Below, piece by piece: positions 1 through 8,074 of a stretch of DNA of 64,000 nt (the stretch's first letter is position 1; the number at the start of each line of letters is the position of its first letter). This DNA comes from Rhizobiaceae bacterium (GTDB lineage: Bacteria; Pseudomonadota; Alphaproteobacteria; Rhizobiales; Rhizobiaceae). A program made the position numbers and the translations under genes. The notes beneath the pieces were generated by a model. The model was not told the DNA's origin. It did no database searches and saw only the letters and a program-made list of their open reading frames with translations. The stretch is from assembly GCA_029233925.1 (NCBI GenBank), contig JARGOX010000011.1, positions 124,001 to 188,000 on the forward strand. The letters run 5' to 3'.

Positions 1-1365
1 CCGTGTGGCGACCCGCTGCGCATCTTCTTCACTGCGCGGCAGGAACGTTGGCGGAATGAGCAGTCCACCGTTCAACATGGCAGCCGCAGACATGGCTGTC
101 TGTAACGGCGTGGTTGCAACACCGTGCCCAAACGAAATCGTGACGGAGTTGATTTTCTTCCAGGTTTTCGGCTGACTGGGCATGGCGACCTCGGGCAATT
201 CCGTTTGCATCCGTGTCAACAGTCCGATTCGGGTCAAAAATTCCTGATGACCCTCCACGCCCACGACATCGGCCATTTTTGCAGTACCGATATTGGACGA
301 ATATATGAAAATCTCCGGAACAGACAATGTCCGGCGTTTTCCGTGAAAATCGTGGATCGTATGTCCGGCGATCCTTATCGGCTTGGAGGCATCAAAACTG
401 TCGTCCAGGTTGATCAGACCTGAATCCAGAGCCATGGCCGTGGTAAATGCCTTGAACGTCGATCCCATTTCATAGGTACCGGCCGACATGCGGTTGAGCC
501 GGTCCTTTTCCAAGGCCTGGGCTGCGATATTGGGGTCATAATCCGGCAGTGATGACATCGCCAGCACCTCACCGGTCTTTGCATTCAAAACCACGGCTCC
601 GGCCGCAATGGCCCGATAGCGCTGCATGGCTGCCGCCAATTCATCACGCACAATGTGCTGGACACGCAGATCCAGAGACAGCCGAACCGGTTCCATTTGC
701 CGCTCAATGGTCATGCCTGCGGCGGCCAGCGCTGCAAGTCCCTGTCCATCAACATATTTCTCCATCCCGGCAATGCCCTTGTTGTCAATATTGACATGAC
801 CGACAATATGCGAGGCTGTTGGACCGCCGGGGTAGAAGCGGCGTTTCTCCGGGCGAAAGCCGACGCCGGGTATCCCAAGCGCCAGAATGTCATTTTGCTG
901 CCTGGGTGTCAGTTGGCGCCGCAGCCATTGAAACTGGGATTTTGATGTCAGTTTTCGGTAGACGCTGCGCACATCCAGCTCTGGCAAAACCGTTGCCAGG
1001 CGCTCGATGACTTCGTCCGGATCGGTAATCTTGTGCGGCTTAGCATAGAGCGAAACCGTCCTGATATCCGTTGCGAGGACCTGGCCGTTGCGGTCAAGAA
1101 GGTCTGGACGCGATGCCATCAGGGCATCACCACGCGCAATACTGGCGACCGTTGTCAGGTCACGAAGTCCATATTGCACCAGGCGACCGGCAATGATTCC
1201 ATAGACCAGGCAAACACCAATCATCACCAAAACGATACGGTGCCTTGTCTTGTGGCCGGACGCCTTGCGAGCACCATCGACAACAAGCACTTTGCCCGGT
1301 CGAGCATTGTTCTCTGTCGCCTTCTTGGCCCGCGCCACCAATCCCATGCGTTGAAGCAGATACAT
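1..1365 (-). CDS. ftsI: Peptidoglycan transpeptidase FtsI (PBP3), C-terminus outside the window
   Basis: Septal class B penicillin-binding protein that cross-links peptidoglycan at the division site, anchored in the inner membrane with its catalytic domain in the periplasm. My own reverse-strand translation gives 455 uninterrupted codons running off the left edge. Visible parts are a basic cytoplasmic N-terminus, one membrane segment (about residues 41-60), a dimerisation domain, the SxxK motif as STFK in the GSTFKAF context and the SxN motif as SSN. The KTG motif should lie beyond the edge. The ATG overlaps the ftsL stop by one base (TAATG), so translation is coupled. Position within mraZ-rsmH-ftsL-ftsI is the usual dcw order. 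Confidence 0.95.
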   Translation of the reverse strand, partial: MYLLQRMGLVARAKKATENNARPGKVLVVDGARKASGHKTRHRIVLVMIGVCLVYGIIAGRLVQYGLRDLTTVASIARGDALMASRPDLLDRNGQVLATDIRTVSLYAKPHKITDPDEVIERLATVLPELDVRSVYRKLTSKSQFQWLRRQLTPRQQNDILALGIPGVGFRPEKRRFYPGGPTASHIVGHVNIDNKGIAGMEKYVDGQGLAALAAAGMTIERQMEPVRLSLDLRVQHIVRDELAAAMQRYRAIAAGAVVLNAKTGEVLAMSSLPDYDPNIAAQALEKDRLNRMSAGTYEMGSTFKAFTTAMALDSGLINLDDSFDASKPIRIAGHTIHDFHGKRRTLSVPEIFIYSSNIGTAKMADVVGVEGHQEFLTRIGLLTRMQTELPEVAMPSQPKTWKKINSVTISFGHGVATTPLQTAMSAAAMLNGGLLIPPTFLPRSEEDAQRVATR

Positions 1366-1739
1366 TATTGCCCCACCGATCCGGTTATGGTGGTTGAATC
1401 CGGCACTTCCGCCATCATTTCCTGTGCCCGTTCCGGAAGATCCATAATGCGGGCGGGAAGCTCCTGTGGGCGCACGATCTGATGTGCTTCGGTAATTTCA
1501 AGCCCCAGCTCATCCTGATGGCGCTCCACCAAAGCCTGCAACCTTCCAGGCTGTATCAACAGGCTCCAGTCAGCCTTGAGCAGGTCAATGGTATTTTTCT
1601 CAAGTCGTATTTCGGCCTCAAGATGCTTGATTTCCTCCAACTGCTCCTCAGCCTGATATTTGATTTGAAATGTCAGGACGGCAGCAGCCGCCATGAAGCC
1701 GATAATCACAAAATCGATCGTTCTGAGCATGCGCGTCAA
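1365..1739 (-). CDS. ftsL: Cell division protein FtsL
   Basis: Small bitopic divisome protein that joins FtsB and FtsQ and helps activate FtsW-FtsI. The 124-residue product has a short cytoplasmic N-terminus, one membrane segment (about residues 9-25) and a charged region rich in Glu, Lys and Leu (about 30-60) that fits the family coiled coil. FtsL diverges fast in sequence, so the call rests mainly on size, topology and position between rsmH and ftsI. Its ATG overlaps the rsmH stop by four bases (ATGA) and its stop overlaps the ftsI start. Confidence 0.9.
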   Translation of the reverse strand: MTRMLRTIDFVIIGFMAAAAVLTFQIKYQAEEQLEEIKHLEAEIRLEKNTIDLLKADWSLLIQPGRLQALVERHQDELGLEITEAHQIVRPQELPARIMDLPERAQEMMAEVPDSTTITGSVGQ

Positions 1740-2764
1740 CTCCCCAACGTCGAAACAGAGGGCAATTCCGGCAATCCGAATATCGATCGGTCTGCAGGCC
1801 GAGGTGCGAGGGCAGTGCGCGTTCCCGCACGCAATTTCGCAGAACGCGCCCGCGGGTTTTCATCAGCCTCGGCCTCAGTCGCAGCTGTCATCGGCTTGCC
1901 TATGATTTCAAAGGTTACCGGCACCGCCTCGGTCACTGGCAAATGACGAGAGCTGCCGCCGGCCCGCCCGGAACGGTCCTGGAAAAAGCGTTTGACGATG
2001 CGGTCTTCAAGCGAATGAAAGCTGACAACCACCAACCTTCCACCCGGCTTGAGCGCACGTTCGGCGGCAAACAGAGCATCAGCCAGCTCGCCCAATTCCT
2101 CATTGACGAAAATTCTCAATGCCTGAAAAACGCGGGTCGCCGGATGAATCTTGTCACGCGCTTTTCGCGGCTTGACCTTTTCTATCAGCGTGACCAGATC
2201 AAGAGTTGTTTGAAAACGCTCGACCTTGCGGCGCGCATCAATGGCCCGGGCGATGCGACCAGACTGTTTTTCCTCGCCCAGAAACCCGAAAACACGCGTA
2301 AGGTCGGAAACCTTCAGCGTATTGACGACGTCCGCTGCGGTTGGCCCCTTGCTCGACATGCGCATATCCAGCGGCCCGTCTTTCTGGAAGGAAAAACCGC
2401 GTTCCGCCTCATCGATCTGCATGGATGAAACACCGATATCCAGCACCACACCATCAAGCCCGTCTTCCGGCGCATGTTCGTCCAGATCACTGAAGCGCGA
2501 ACAGATCAATTGCAGCTTGCCGCGATAGGCTTCAAGCATCTTCTGGCCGTCGGCGATGGCCTGCGGATCCCGGTCAAGCGCAATTACCTGCGCACCGGCA
2601 TCCAGAATGGCTCTTGTGTAACCTCCGGCACCAAATGTGCCGTCGACAATGACCTGCCCGGGCTGCGGGTCCAGCGTCATCATGACCTGCTGAAGAAGAA
2701 CCGGGATGTGGCGCATTGGTCCGCCACCGACGTCATGCTCCATGCCGTCAGAATCCGCCGTCAT
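1736..2764 (-). CDS. rsmH: 16S rRNA (cytosine-1402-N4)-methyltransferase RsmH (MraW)
   Basis: SAM-dependent enzyme that N4-methylates C1402 in the ribosomal P site. The 342-residue protein carries the family hallmarks: HIPVLL near the N-terminus, the SAM-binding [10 protein letters not shown] loop, [23 protein letters not shown] and the C-terminal [11 protein letters not shown]. The ATG at 2764 overlaps the mraZ stop (ATGA); the reading frame is open further upstream but that part has no family similarity. A later ATG directly before RHIPVLL is an alternative start. Second gene of the mra/fts operon. Confidence 0.96.
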   Translation of the reverse strand: MTADSDGMEHDVGGGPMRHIPVLLQQVMMTLDPQPGQVIVDGTFGAGGYTRAILDAGAQVIALDRDPQAIADGQKMLEAYRGKLQLICSRFSDLDEHAPEDGLDGVVLDIGVSSMQIDEAERGFSFQKDGPLDMRMSSKGPTAADVVNTLKVSDLTRVFGFLGEEKQSGRIARAIDARRKVERFQTTLDLVTLIEKVKPRKARDKIHPATRVFQALRIFVNEELGELADALFAAERALKPGGRLVVVSFHSLEDRIVKRFFQDRSGRAGGSSRHLPVTEAVPVTFEIIGKPMTAATEAEADENPRARSAKLRAGTRTALAPRPADRSIFGLPELPSVSTLGS

Positions 2765-3219
2765 CCCGTCTCTCCTTGCCCGGCGCGGGCTGGCCTGCCT
2801 GCCAAGCGCCGGCTCAGGGCTTCCTGTCTTTTTTCCTCGTAGCAAACAGGGTCCCAAAGCTGAAAATGATCCGACCGCCCGACAAAGGTGACCTGGTCGG
2901 TTATCCCGGTATAGTCCCGCATAAATTCGTTCATCATCAAGCGGCCTTCGCCATCCAGCTTCACGAATATGCCACCGCCGTGAATGAGTAGAGACATATC
3001 GTTGGCATCCGGCGAGAACGGGTCCTCGCCGTCGATCTGACGTTCGTAACGATCCAGAAGATCCGGACCTCCAACCGTGATGGCCGGAAAGACGAAATCC
3101 TGAATCGCGTAAAGTTCTTGAATATCCAGGCGCGCAAGCACGTTGCGAAACTGGGCAGGCACAGAAACCCTGCCTTTCGCATCCACTTTGTTCGTCGCGT
3201 TGGACAGGAACCGGTTCAT
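2761..3219 (-). CDS. mraZ: Transcriptional regulator and division-associated protein MraZ
   Basis: MraZ is an AbrB-like DNA-binding protein that forms a ring and represses its own dcw promoter in E. coli. The 152-residue product shows two MraZ half-repeats: the first starts with [16 protein letters not shown], the second contains [17 protein letters not shown] and [15 protein letters not shown]. The C-terminus is basic. It is the first gene of the dcw operon and sits about 155 bases downstream of a clear array of MraZ boxes, which supports autoregulation. Confidence 0.96.
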   Translation of the reverse strand: MNRFLSNATNKVDAKGRVSVPAQFRNVLARLDIQELYAIQDFVFPAITVGGPDLLDRYERQIDGEDPFSPDANDMSLLIHGGGIFVKLDGEGRLMMNEFMRDYTGITDQVTFVGRSDHFQLWDPVCYEEKRQEALSRRLAGRPARAGQGETG

Positions 3220-3373
3220 TACGCAAAACCGCCGTTTCCAGACCTGAATACCATAACATGCTGCCTCCGGAGATCACCGACTGCAAGTCACGCGAGCCGA
3301 TTGCTGCCGCATTGCGACAATCACTCCGAACCCACCACAGGGTAGCGCCTGAACACCCTACAAACAGTCCATT

Positions 3374-3408
3374 TGGGATAACATGGGAGAATTTGGGCGT
3401 CAATGGGA
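3374..3408 (-). promoter_or_regulatory. MraZ operator: four TGGGN repeats, 10-bp period, overlapping a promoter
   Basis: On the plus strand TGGGA, TGGGA, TGGGC and TGGGA begin at 3374, 3384, 3394 and 3404, each separated by exactly five bases. This matches the published MraZ operator pattern of TGGGN repeats with 5-nt spacers. On the minus strand TTGACG (3403-3398) and TATCCC (3380-3375) form a -35/-10 candidate with a 17-nt spacer inside the same array, so bound MraZ would cover the promoter. The promoter assignment is inference; the repeat array is read directly. Confidence 0.85.
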
Positions 3409-3459
3409 TATAGCCGATCAAACATGTCTTGCATGCCCGCCATTAAAGCGCATTTATGG

Positions 3460-3474
3460 TTAACCAAGACTTAA
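3460..3474. promoter_or_regulatory. CtrA-type box TTAA-N7-TTAA upstream of mraZ
   Basis: The sequence TTAACCAAGACTTAA matches the alphaproteobacterial CtrA consensus TTAA-N7-TTAA exactly, and one half is the common TTAACC form. It lies about 50 bases upstream of the MraZ box array, between the dcw promoter and the 3' end of rnpB. CtrA is the cell-cycle response regulator and controls division genes in Caulobacter and rhizobia. One exact match to a short AT-rich motif can occur by chance, so this is a prediction. Confidence 0.5.
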
Positions 3475-3559
3475 GACGGCGATAAAGACACAGCGAGCCA
3501 ATCCCGGACCTGCGCCCCGGTTTGGATCTGCGTAAAATCGCTGCTTTGCAGTCGTTTGA

Positions 3560-4007
3560 AATGCCAGCTGGCCTGTAAGCCGGGTTCTGTATGGCCTGCC
3601 AATTTCTTGACAGACGTGACAGCCATTCTTCTGGGACAGAATTTGCATCCTGCCTCAAGCAACCCACCCGGATGACTGACCCGGAAACAGGCTGGAGCTT
3701 GCGCTCCGCGTCATCCCTATTCGGTTTTGCTCCCGGTGGGGTTTACAATGCCATTTCTGTTGCCAGAAATGCGGTGGGCTCTTACCCCACCCTTTCACCC
3801 TTACCCCGCCAGCATTCCTGTCCGCCCAATCGATCCATTGGGACCATGGACGGGAATGCAGGCGGGGCGGTTTCCTTTCTGTGGCACTTTCCCTGGGGTC
3901 ACCCCCGCCGGACGTTATCCGGCACCGTGTTTCCGTGGAGCCCGGACTTTCCTCCCTCTGCTGTCTTTCGACATTGCAAAGAGCGGCTATCCGGCCAGCT
4001 GGCACGC
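3560..4007 (-). ncRNA. rnpB: RNase P RNA (class A)
   Basis: Catalytic RNA of RNase P, which matures tRNA 5' ends. On the minus strand the 5' part carries the conserved GAGGAAAGTCCGGGCTCC block and the 3' end carries AGAACCCGGCTTACAG, both diagnostic of bacterial class A RNase P RNA. The ends pair as helix P1: TGCCAGCTGGCC near 4004-3993 and GGCCAGCTGGCA near 3573-3562 are exact complements, which sets the boundaries to within a few bases. Location just upstream of mraZ is typical of Rhizobiales. Short ORFs across this stretch are not genes. Confidence 0.95.
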
Positions 4008-4180
4008 CCTGATAGCCGAGACGGAAGGCAATTGAAAGCACTTCCGACATGCGCGCCGATATTGCAGAGGTTGGCAACCATCAAAGCGCAGACAGGTTGC
4101 GCCTGAAATAATCGATGCGCCTTGTCACGGGCCCATCCAATTTGGCACAGGCGTGTCAGGATCCGCTTTTCAAAATAAAA

Positions 4181-4227
4181 GCCCCCCAATTGAAAAGCTG
4201 TTTGGTCGAGCCATTCAAATGGGGGGC
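4181..4227 (-). terminator. Rho-independent terminator of the lytic transglycosylase gene
   Basis: Arms at 4181-4194 and 4214-4227 pair over 14 bases with one mismatch and hold six consecutive G-C pairs. On the minus strand the stem is followed by CTTTTATTTT, a good U-tract. It lies about 57 bases past the transglycosylase stop and before the rnpB 5' end. Confidence 0.85.
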
Positions 4228-4283
4228 TTCAAGGTCGGCTTGCTTAAACGACTGCCCGAGCACATGTGCCCGCGCAATTGGGT

Positions 4284-4832
4284 CTAGCCGGTGATTTTTT
4301 GCACTTTCGCGCAATATCTTGAAGAAACCGGGTTCATGCGTTTGGCCGCATGGCCGGCATTGTAGCGTAAAATTGTCCCACAGGTATCGCCGCCGCTGAG
4401 CTTGTGCGCGCCACCCAGATATTTCATGCCGTATTTGATATTGGTTTCCGGATCATACAGATCTTTTTTGGATCCGCGATAGCCCATCATGCGCGCCGTT
4501 CCCAGCTTGATCTGCATGAGACCGACTTCCCCTGAACTGCCCCGTGCCTTAGCGTTGAAATTGCTTTCCACCCGCACAACGGCATGCGCCAGTGAACTGG
4601 GAATGCCATGTTTGCGTGCATAGGTATTGATCAGTCTGGAATATCTGCTGCGCTTCTTTTGCGCGGTACTGACTTTGGCTGTCTCTGCAGGCTTGAAGAT
4701 CGCCGATGCGATTGCACCCAGGTCGATGCCATTGCCTGCCTTGTCTTTTGCTTCTTCCGCGATCGCATGACCACTGAGTGAAACCATGCCGACACACAGT
4801 GCCGCGCAAATGAAGGTTCCAGTTCTATTCAT
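4284..4832 (-). CDS. Exported lytic transglycosylase (SLT / goose-lysozyme-like fold)
   Basis: Cleaves the MurNAc-GlcNAc bond of peptidoglycan in the periplasm. Starting at ATG 4832 the 182-residue protein has a signal peptide ending near GHAIA, a linker, and an SLT domain with the catalytic Glu in VRVESNFN, the GEVGLMQI motif, a NIKYGMKYLGG segment and LRYNAGH. An in-frame ATG at 4868 would only add residues before the signal peptide. No cell-wall anchor or LysM is visible. It has its own terminator and a palindrome upstream. It is not obviously coupled to the amidase gene ahead of it (about 157 bases). Confidence 0.88.
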   Translation of the reverse strand: MNRTGTFICAALCVGMVSLSGHAIAEEAKDKAGNGIDLGAIASAIFKPAETAKVSTAQKKRSRYSRLINTYARKHGIPSSLAHAVVRVESNFNAKARGSSGEVGLMQIKLGTARMMGYRGSKKDLYDPETNIKYGMKYLGGAHKLSGGDTCGTILRYNAGHAAKRMNPVSSRYCAKVQKITG

Positions 4833-4933
4833 TCCATAACTCCAAACGAGACGCCGCCAATGCACCACGCATGACGATCAACAAAATTCGTGTCTCATTC
4901 CTAGTTTCGAAATTTCCTGAATGGTGGCAGCAG

Positions 4934-4950
4934 TGTAACGTTCTGTTACA
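4934..4950. promoter_or_regulatory. Perfect inverted repeat TGTAAC-N5-GTTACA
   Basis: TGTAAC at 4934-4939 and GTTACA at 4945-4950 are exact reverse complements around GTTCT. The site is about 100 bases upstream of the transglycosylase start and about 40 bases past the amidase stop. It has the shape of a dimer-binding operator; arms of six bases with no U-tract argue against a terminator. The regulator is unknown. Confidence 0.35.
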
Positions 4951-4989
4951 CGCTGTAAGATTCACATATATTGCGCTGCAATATATGCT

Positions 4990-5751
4990 TTATTTGGACA
5001 GGACCGGCAGGGCTGACAACAGCTTGTGCAGCGTCTCAATGGTTGAGACATCGGCTATTCCATCAACCCTCTCGGGTCGAAAGTGCCGCTGGAAAGCCTT
5101 GATGACAATTTCCAGATGTTCATCAAAATTTCCTGTTATATCAATTCCATAACCGTAGAGCCCAAGCATTGCCTGCAGCGCCTCCACCGGCTGACCGGAG
5201 TCACCACGCTGAAAAAAGCGCCCCCCCGCCGCGCGTGACGGTTCAACCCAGTGCCCGACACCCGAATCGAAAAGTGATCGCCAGGGGAACTTTTCGCCGG
5301 GATCCTCCTTGCGCTGCGGTGCAATATCGCTGTGAGCAAGAACCATTTCGGGGGCAATTGCCCATCTCTCGGCGCATTTCTGACACAAATCGATGACGGT
5401 TTCCATCTGCGCTGGCGGAAAGTCAGGGTAGTTGCCCTGATGCCCCGGATTGGCAATCTCGATTCCAATGGATCGCGAATTGCTGTCGCTTTCCCCTTTC
5501 CAGACACTCTTTCCAGCGTGCCAGGCCCGTTTTTCCTCAGCAACCATCTGCACGGCCCGGCCATTTTCAAACACAAAATAGTGGGCAGAAACCTGTGATT
5601 GCGGCGCGCAGAGCCATTGCAGCGCCTCATCGGCGCTGTCCATGCCGGTATAGTGCAGAACCAGCATATCGACAGTACCGTTCAGCCGCTCTCCAAAATT
5701 GGGTGACGGGCAGACGTCCGCCCCGGTAAAATCAGGTCTGACCAGCGTCAT
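4990..5751 (-). CDS. N-acetylmuramoyl-L-alanine amidase (Amidase_2) with peptidoglycan-binding domain
   Basis: Hydrolyses the MurNAc to L-Ala amide bond in muropeptides (AmpD/AmiD type). The 253-residue protein has zinc-ligand motifs VLHYTGM near residue 33 and HSDIAPQRKEDPG near 145-157 that supply His, His and Asp, with IGIEIANPG between them, and a C-terminal PG_binding_1-like domain (about 180-250, GDSGQPVEALQAMLG). No convincing signal peptide is seen, so it may act in cytoplasmic recycling like AmpD or be exported by another route. Its start overlaps the stop of the upstream TerB/DnaJ gene by four bases, so the two form an operon. Confidence 0.9.
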   Translation of the reverse strand: MTLVRPDFTGADVCPSPNFGERLNGTVDMLVLHYTGMDSADEALQWLCAPQSQVSAHYFVFENGRAVQMVAEEKRAWHAGKSVWKGESDSNSRSIGIEIANPGHQGNYPDFPPAQMETVIDLCQKCAERWAIAPEMVLAHSDIAPQRKEDPGEKFPWRSLFDSGVGHWVEPSRAAGGRFFQRGDSGQPVEALQAMLGLYGYGIDITGNFDEHLEIVIKAFQRHFRPERVDGIADVSTIETLHKLLSALPVLSK

Positions 5752-6458
5752 TTGGCCATGCGTTCCTTTTCAATGGCCGCAAAGGCCGCATTCAAAACAA
5801 CCATCCGATCATTGGCAATGGCCAGAAATTCCTCCGGAACACCGCGTGCAATCAGGCGATCCGGATGGCTTTCGGAGACCAGTTTTCTGTATTGTTTCTT
5901 GATTTCGGCAAGTGACGCATCGGCATGGACGCCGAGAACCGCGTAAGGGTCGCGCTCCGTTTCATAGGTGTGGCGCGCAACAATTCTTTCAAAATGCGCT
6001 TCATCGACGTGAAAAATCTCGGCCACCCGCGCCAGAAATGCCTGTTCCTTTTCATGAATGACACCGTCAGCCTTGGCGATATGGAACAGCCCGTCCAGAA
6101 TATCTTCGAGGACGAGGCAATTGTCTTCACCCGACCCACAAAGCTCAGCCATTTTCGAAGCGTAGGATTCGAAACCTGCGACATCCTGTTTGGCGAGATT
6201 GTAAAGCCGCGCCACATTGCGCGCTTCCGAATCCGGCATCTCAAAAAGATCCTGAAATGCAACCACTTCGTCAGGCGTCACGATGCCGTCCGCCTTCGCC
6301 ATCTTGGCCGACAAGGCGATCATGGCGACGGAAAAGGCCACACGCCGCCGCGTTTCCGGATCGCCTTCAAACAGCGTGCGCACAGCTTCCAATACACCGG
6401 AAAATGCTTCCGATGCCGTAATGGCCACAAATTCTCCAAGACGTACAAATATTGACAT
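5748..6458 (-). CDS. TerB-like and J-domain protein (DjlA-like co-chaperone)
   Basis: Likely Hsp70 co-chaperone. Starting at ATG 6458 the 236-residue protein has an N-terminal TerB-like acidic helical domain (about 35-150, with MAKADGIVTPDE and IAKADGVIHEKE as the two repeated turns) and a C-terminal J domain (about 165-230) that keeps HPD in SESHPDRL. The frame stays open 55 codons further upstream through the short-repeat patch, but that part is low complexity and unlike the family. Translationally coupled to the amidase gene. Unlike E. coli DjlA, no clear N-terminal transmembrane helix is visible. Confidence 0.85.
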   Translation of the reverse strand: MSIFVRLGEFVAITASEAFSGVLEAVRTLFEGDPETRRRVAFSVAMIALSAKMAKADGIVTPDEVVAFQDLFEMPDSEARNVARLYNLAKQDVAGFESYASKMAELCGSGEDNCLVLEDILDGLFHIAKADGVIHEKEQAFLARVAEIFHVDEAHFERIVARHTYETERDPYAVLGVHADASLAEIKKQYRKLVSESHPDRLIARGVPEEFLAIANDRMVVLNAAFAAIEKERMAK

Positions 6459-6555
6459 GCATCGTATGTACGTGATTTGCCCTGCCAATGCGAGAGCCCA
6501 AAAGACGCAGTTTGAAGATCCACAATGAGCCGTTAATATTGCAGCGCAGCCCCTT

Positions 6556-6595
6556 GGAAGCATGGGGAAGCATGGGGAAGCATGGGGAGGCATGA
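6556..6595. repeat. Tandem 10-bp repeat, three perfect copies plus one degenerate
   Basis: GGAAGCATGG occurs head to tail at 6556, 6566 and 6576, followed by GGAGGCATGA at 6586. It lies in the 213-bp gap between the TerB/DnaJ start and the glycosyltransferase stop. Slippage-type simple repeat; no coding role is supported although an open frame crosses it. Confidence 0.85.
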
Positions 6596-6617
6596 GGGAT
6601 GCATGGCCGCCATATCT

Positions 6618-6669
6618 GATCATTGGCCCAGATCACTGACCCAGATCACTGGCCCAGATCACTGGCCCG
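6618..6669. repeat. Tandem 13-bp repeat, four copies
   Basis: Units begin at 6618, 6631, 6644 and 6657 with consensus GATCACTGGCCCA; the first has one change (ATCATT), the second one (CTGACC) and the last ends in G. Together with the 10-bp repeat it fills most of the intergenic gap. The last copy ends two bases before the stop codon of the glycosyltransferase. Units are too short and contiguous for CRISPR. Confidence 0.85.
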
Positions 6670-6671
6670 TT

Positions 6672-7895
6672 TTACCGGGCATTTTCCAGAACAGGTGGGT
6701 TCTGTATCTTTTGGCGCGCAAACCCGTATGCGCGTTCGGCGCCTTCCAAAAGCGCCCCTCGGTCCCGGCCCAAAGCGTAAATCCTTTGCGCGAACTCAGC
6801 ATCACTGACCGCTTCCATTGCGTTTCCATGGTCAAGATACTCTTCGAAGGCAATACCTTTTGTATGGATGAGCGGACGTTTGGCAAAGACAGCATCCAAT
6901 ATGATTCCCGAACCCTGGTAGCGTCGCTTCTCCGCAAGATAGGGAAGCAGAAGCACATCACAGGCAAACAATTGCCTGACATATTCATCCCTTGAAATGC
7001 CTGTTTCGAGAAACCGAAGATTCACGCCATTCCGGCAGGCTGGAAGGTTGTGTAGCCGGTTGCAGATATGATTTTCCTGTGCAGCCGACGCCGCGGACAC
7101 CTGCACCATCACATCCACCTGCGTGGTTTCGCTGTCGGTTGCCAAGAGCGCCCGCAACGCTTCGACGATAGGCGCGATCCTGTCGCTGCCCTTGTCACGA
7201 CGCGGCCCTCCCAAAACACCAACGGTCAATGGCCCGCGCGAGTCGGAAACTGCGCATGATGCATCGGGCCGTTCCATGTCTGGATATACATTGCACGGAA
7301 CAATGAGTGTGTTGCTGGCTCTGATGCCATATTGCTGCAATAGGATGGCGCTATGGGCCTGCGTCTCCGTATAGAGAAACAGCCGTTTCTGATCGATCAG
7401 TGCGCGAAGCGTATCAACGCCAAATTCCTCCATGTAGTCAAACGGCTCGCTCTCGGCGATACAACGGATGTGGATGGTTGGAAATTCCGCGCCGGCTGCT
7501 GCCTGTAACAATTGAATGACTGATCGCATCAGCCTCTTCGAGCAGCTGGGGACCAGCAGATGGTCATCCCTGGTTATTTTCAAGGTTTGAAAATAGGCAC
7601 GCATCACCTCTGCAAAACTTTTTCTCAAACCCAGAATGCGTCGCGTATGGATCGTCATTGTTTTAAACAATGTCGTGTTCGGATCGTTCACCGATTTCCA
7701 TTCCACCCGCGCCAGGGAGGTGTTGACCGATCGGATCGATCCGCGATAGGCCATCGGCAACGCCCCGTCGCAAAGGAGATGATGTTCGTATTTCGGATAG
7801 GTTTTTGAAATCGCCAGAGGAGTGGTCTGATAATGACCACCCTTTACAGATATATTGCTCTCCAGAATAATCAGTCTTGTCATGTGCTCTGTCAT
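6672..7895 (-). CDS. Glycosyltransferase, GT4-like C-terminal domain
   Basis: Probable cytoplasmic sugar transferase for a surface polysaccharide. About 407 residues. The N-terminal half has no motif I recognise; the C-terminal half has a Rossmann-type start at LTVGVLGGPRRDKGSDRI and a GT4-like acceptor region (CDVLLLPYLAEKRRYQGSG, then ILDAVFAKRPLI) with the usual small-residue loop before an Asp. The start is uncertain: TTG 7934, ATG 7895 and ATG 7883 are in frame and none has a good Shine-Dalgarno sequence. It is divergent from the epimerase gene, which suggests a shared role in making a glycan. Donor and acceptor are not predictable. Confidence 0.7.
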   Translation of the reverse strand: MTEHMTRLIILESNISVKGGHYQTTPLAISKTYPKYEHHLLCDGALPMAYRGSIRSVNTSLARVEWKSVNDPNTTLFKTMTIHTRRILGLRKSFAEVMRAYFQTLKITRDDHLLVPSCSKRLMRSVIQLLQAAAGAEFPTIHIRCIAESEPFDYMEEFGVDTLRALIDQKRLFLYTETQAHSAILLQQYGIRASNTLIVPCNVYPDMERPDASCAVSDSRGPLTVGVLGGPRRDKGSDRIAPIVEALRALLATDSETTQVDVMVQVSAASAAQENHICNRLHNLPACRNGVNLRFLETGISRDEYVRQLFACDVLLLPYLAEKRRYQGSGIILDAVFAKRPLIHTKGIAFEEYLDHGNAMEAVSDAEFAQRIYALGRDRGALLEGAERAYGFARQKIQNPPVLENAR

Positions 7896-8074
7896 TTTTA
7901 TTGGCTTGAAACTCTGGAAGAAAACGGCAACCAATTGATCTGTCTTTATTGAGTATGAAATCCATCAGGTCCACCCTCTAGCGGACAATCAATAGTGTTC
8001 AATGCTCAGCAGAAAATGGCAATTGTCCTGCAATGGGGGGGCTTACCTCGAAAAATGAAATAGGATATGTGCAA

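Noticed and set aside
3443-4106. Several 60-170-codon ORFs on both strands
   Set aside because: They cross the RNase P RNA and its flanks; the RNA is certain, the ORFs have no features.
6556-6669. Possible CRISPR array
   Set aside because: Units of 10 and 13 bp are contiguous with no spacers, and no cas gene is near.
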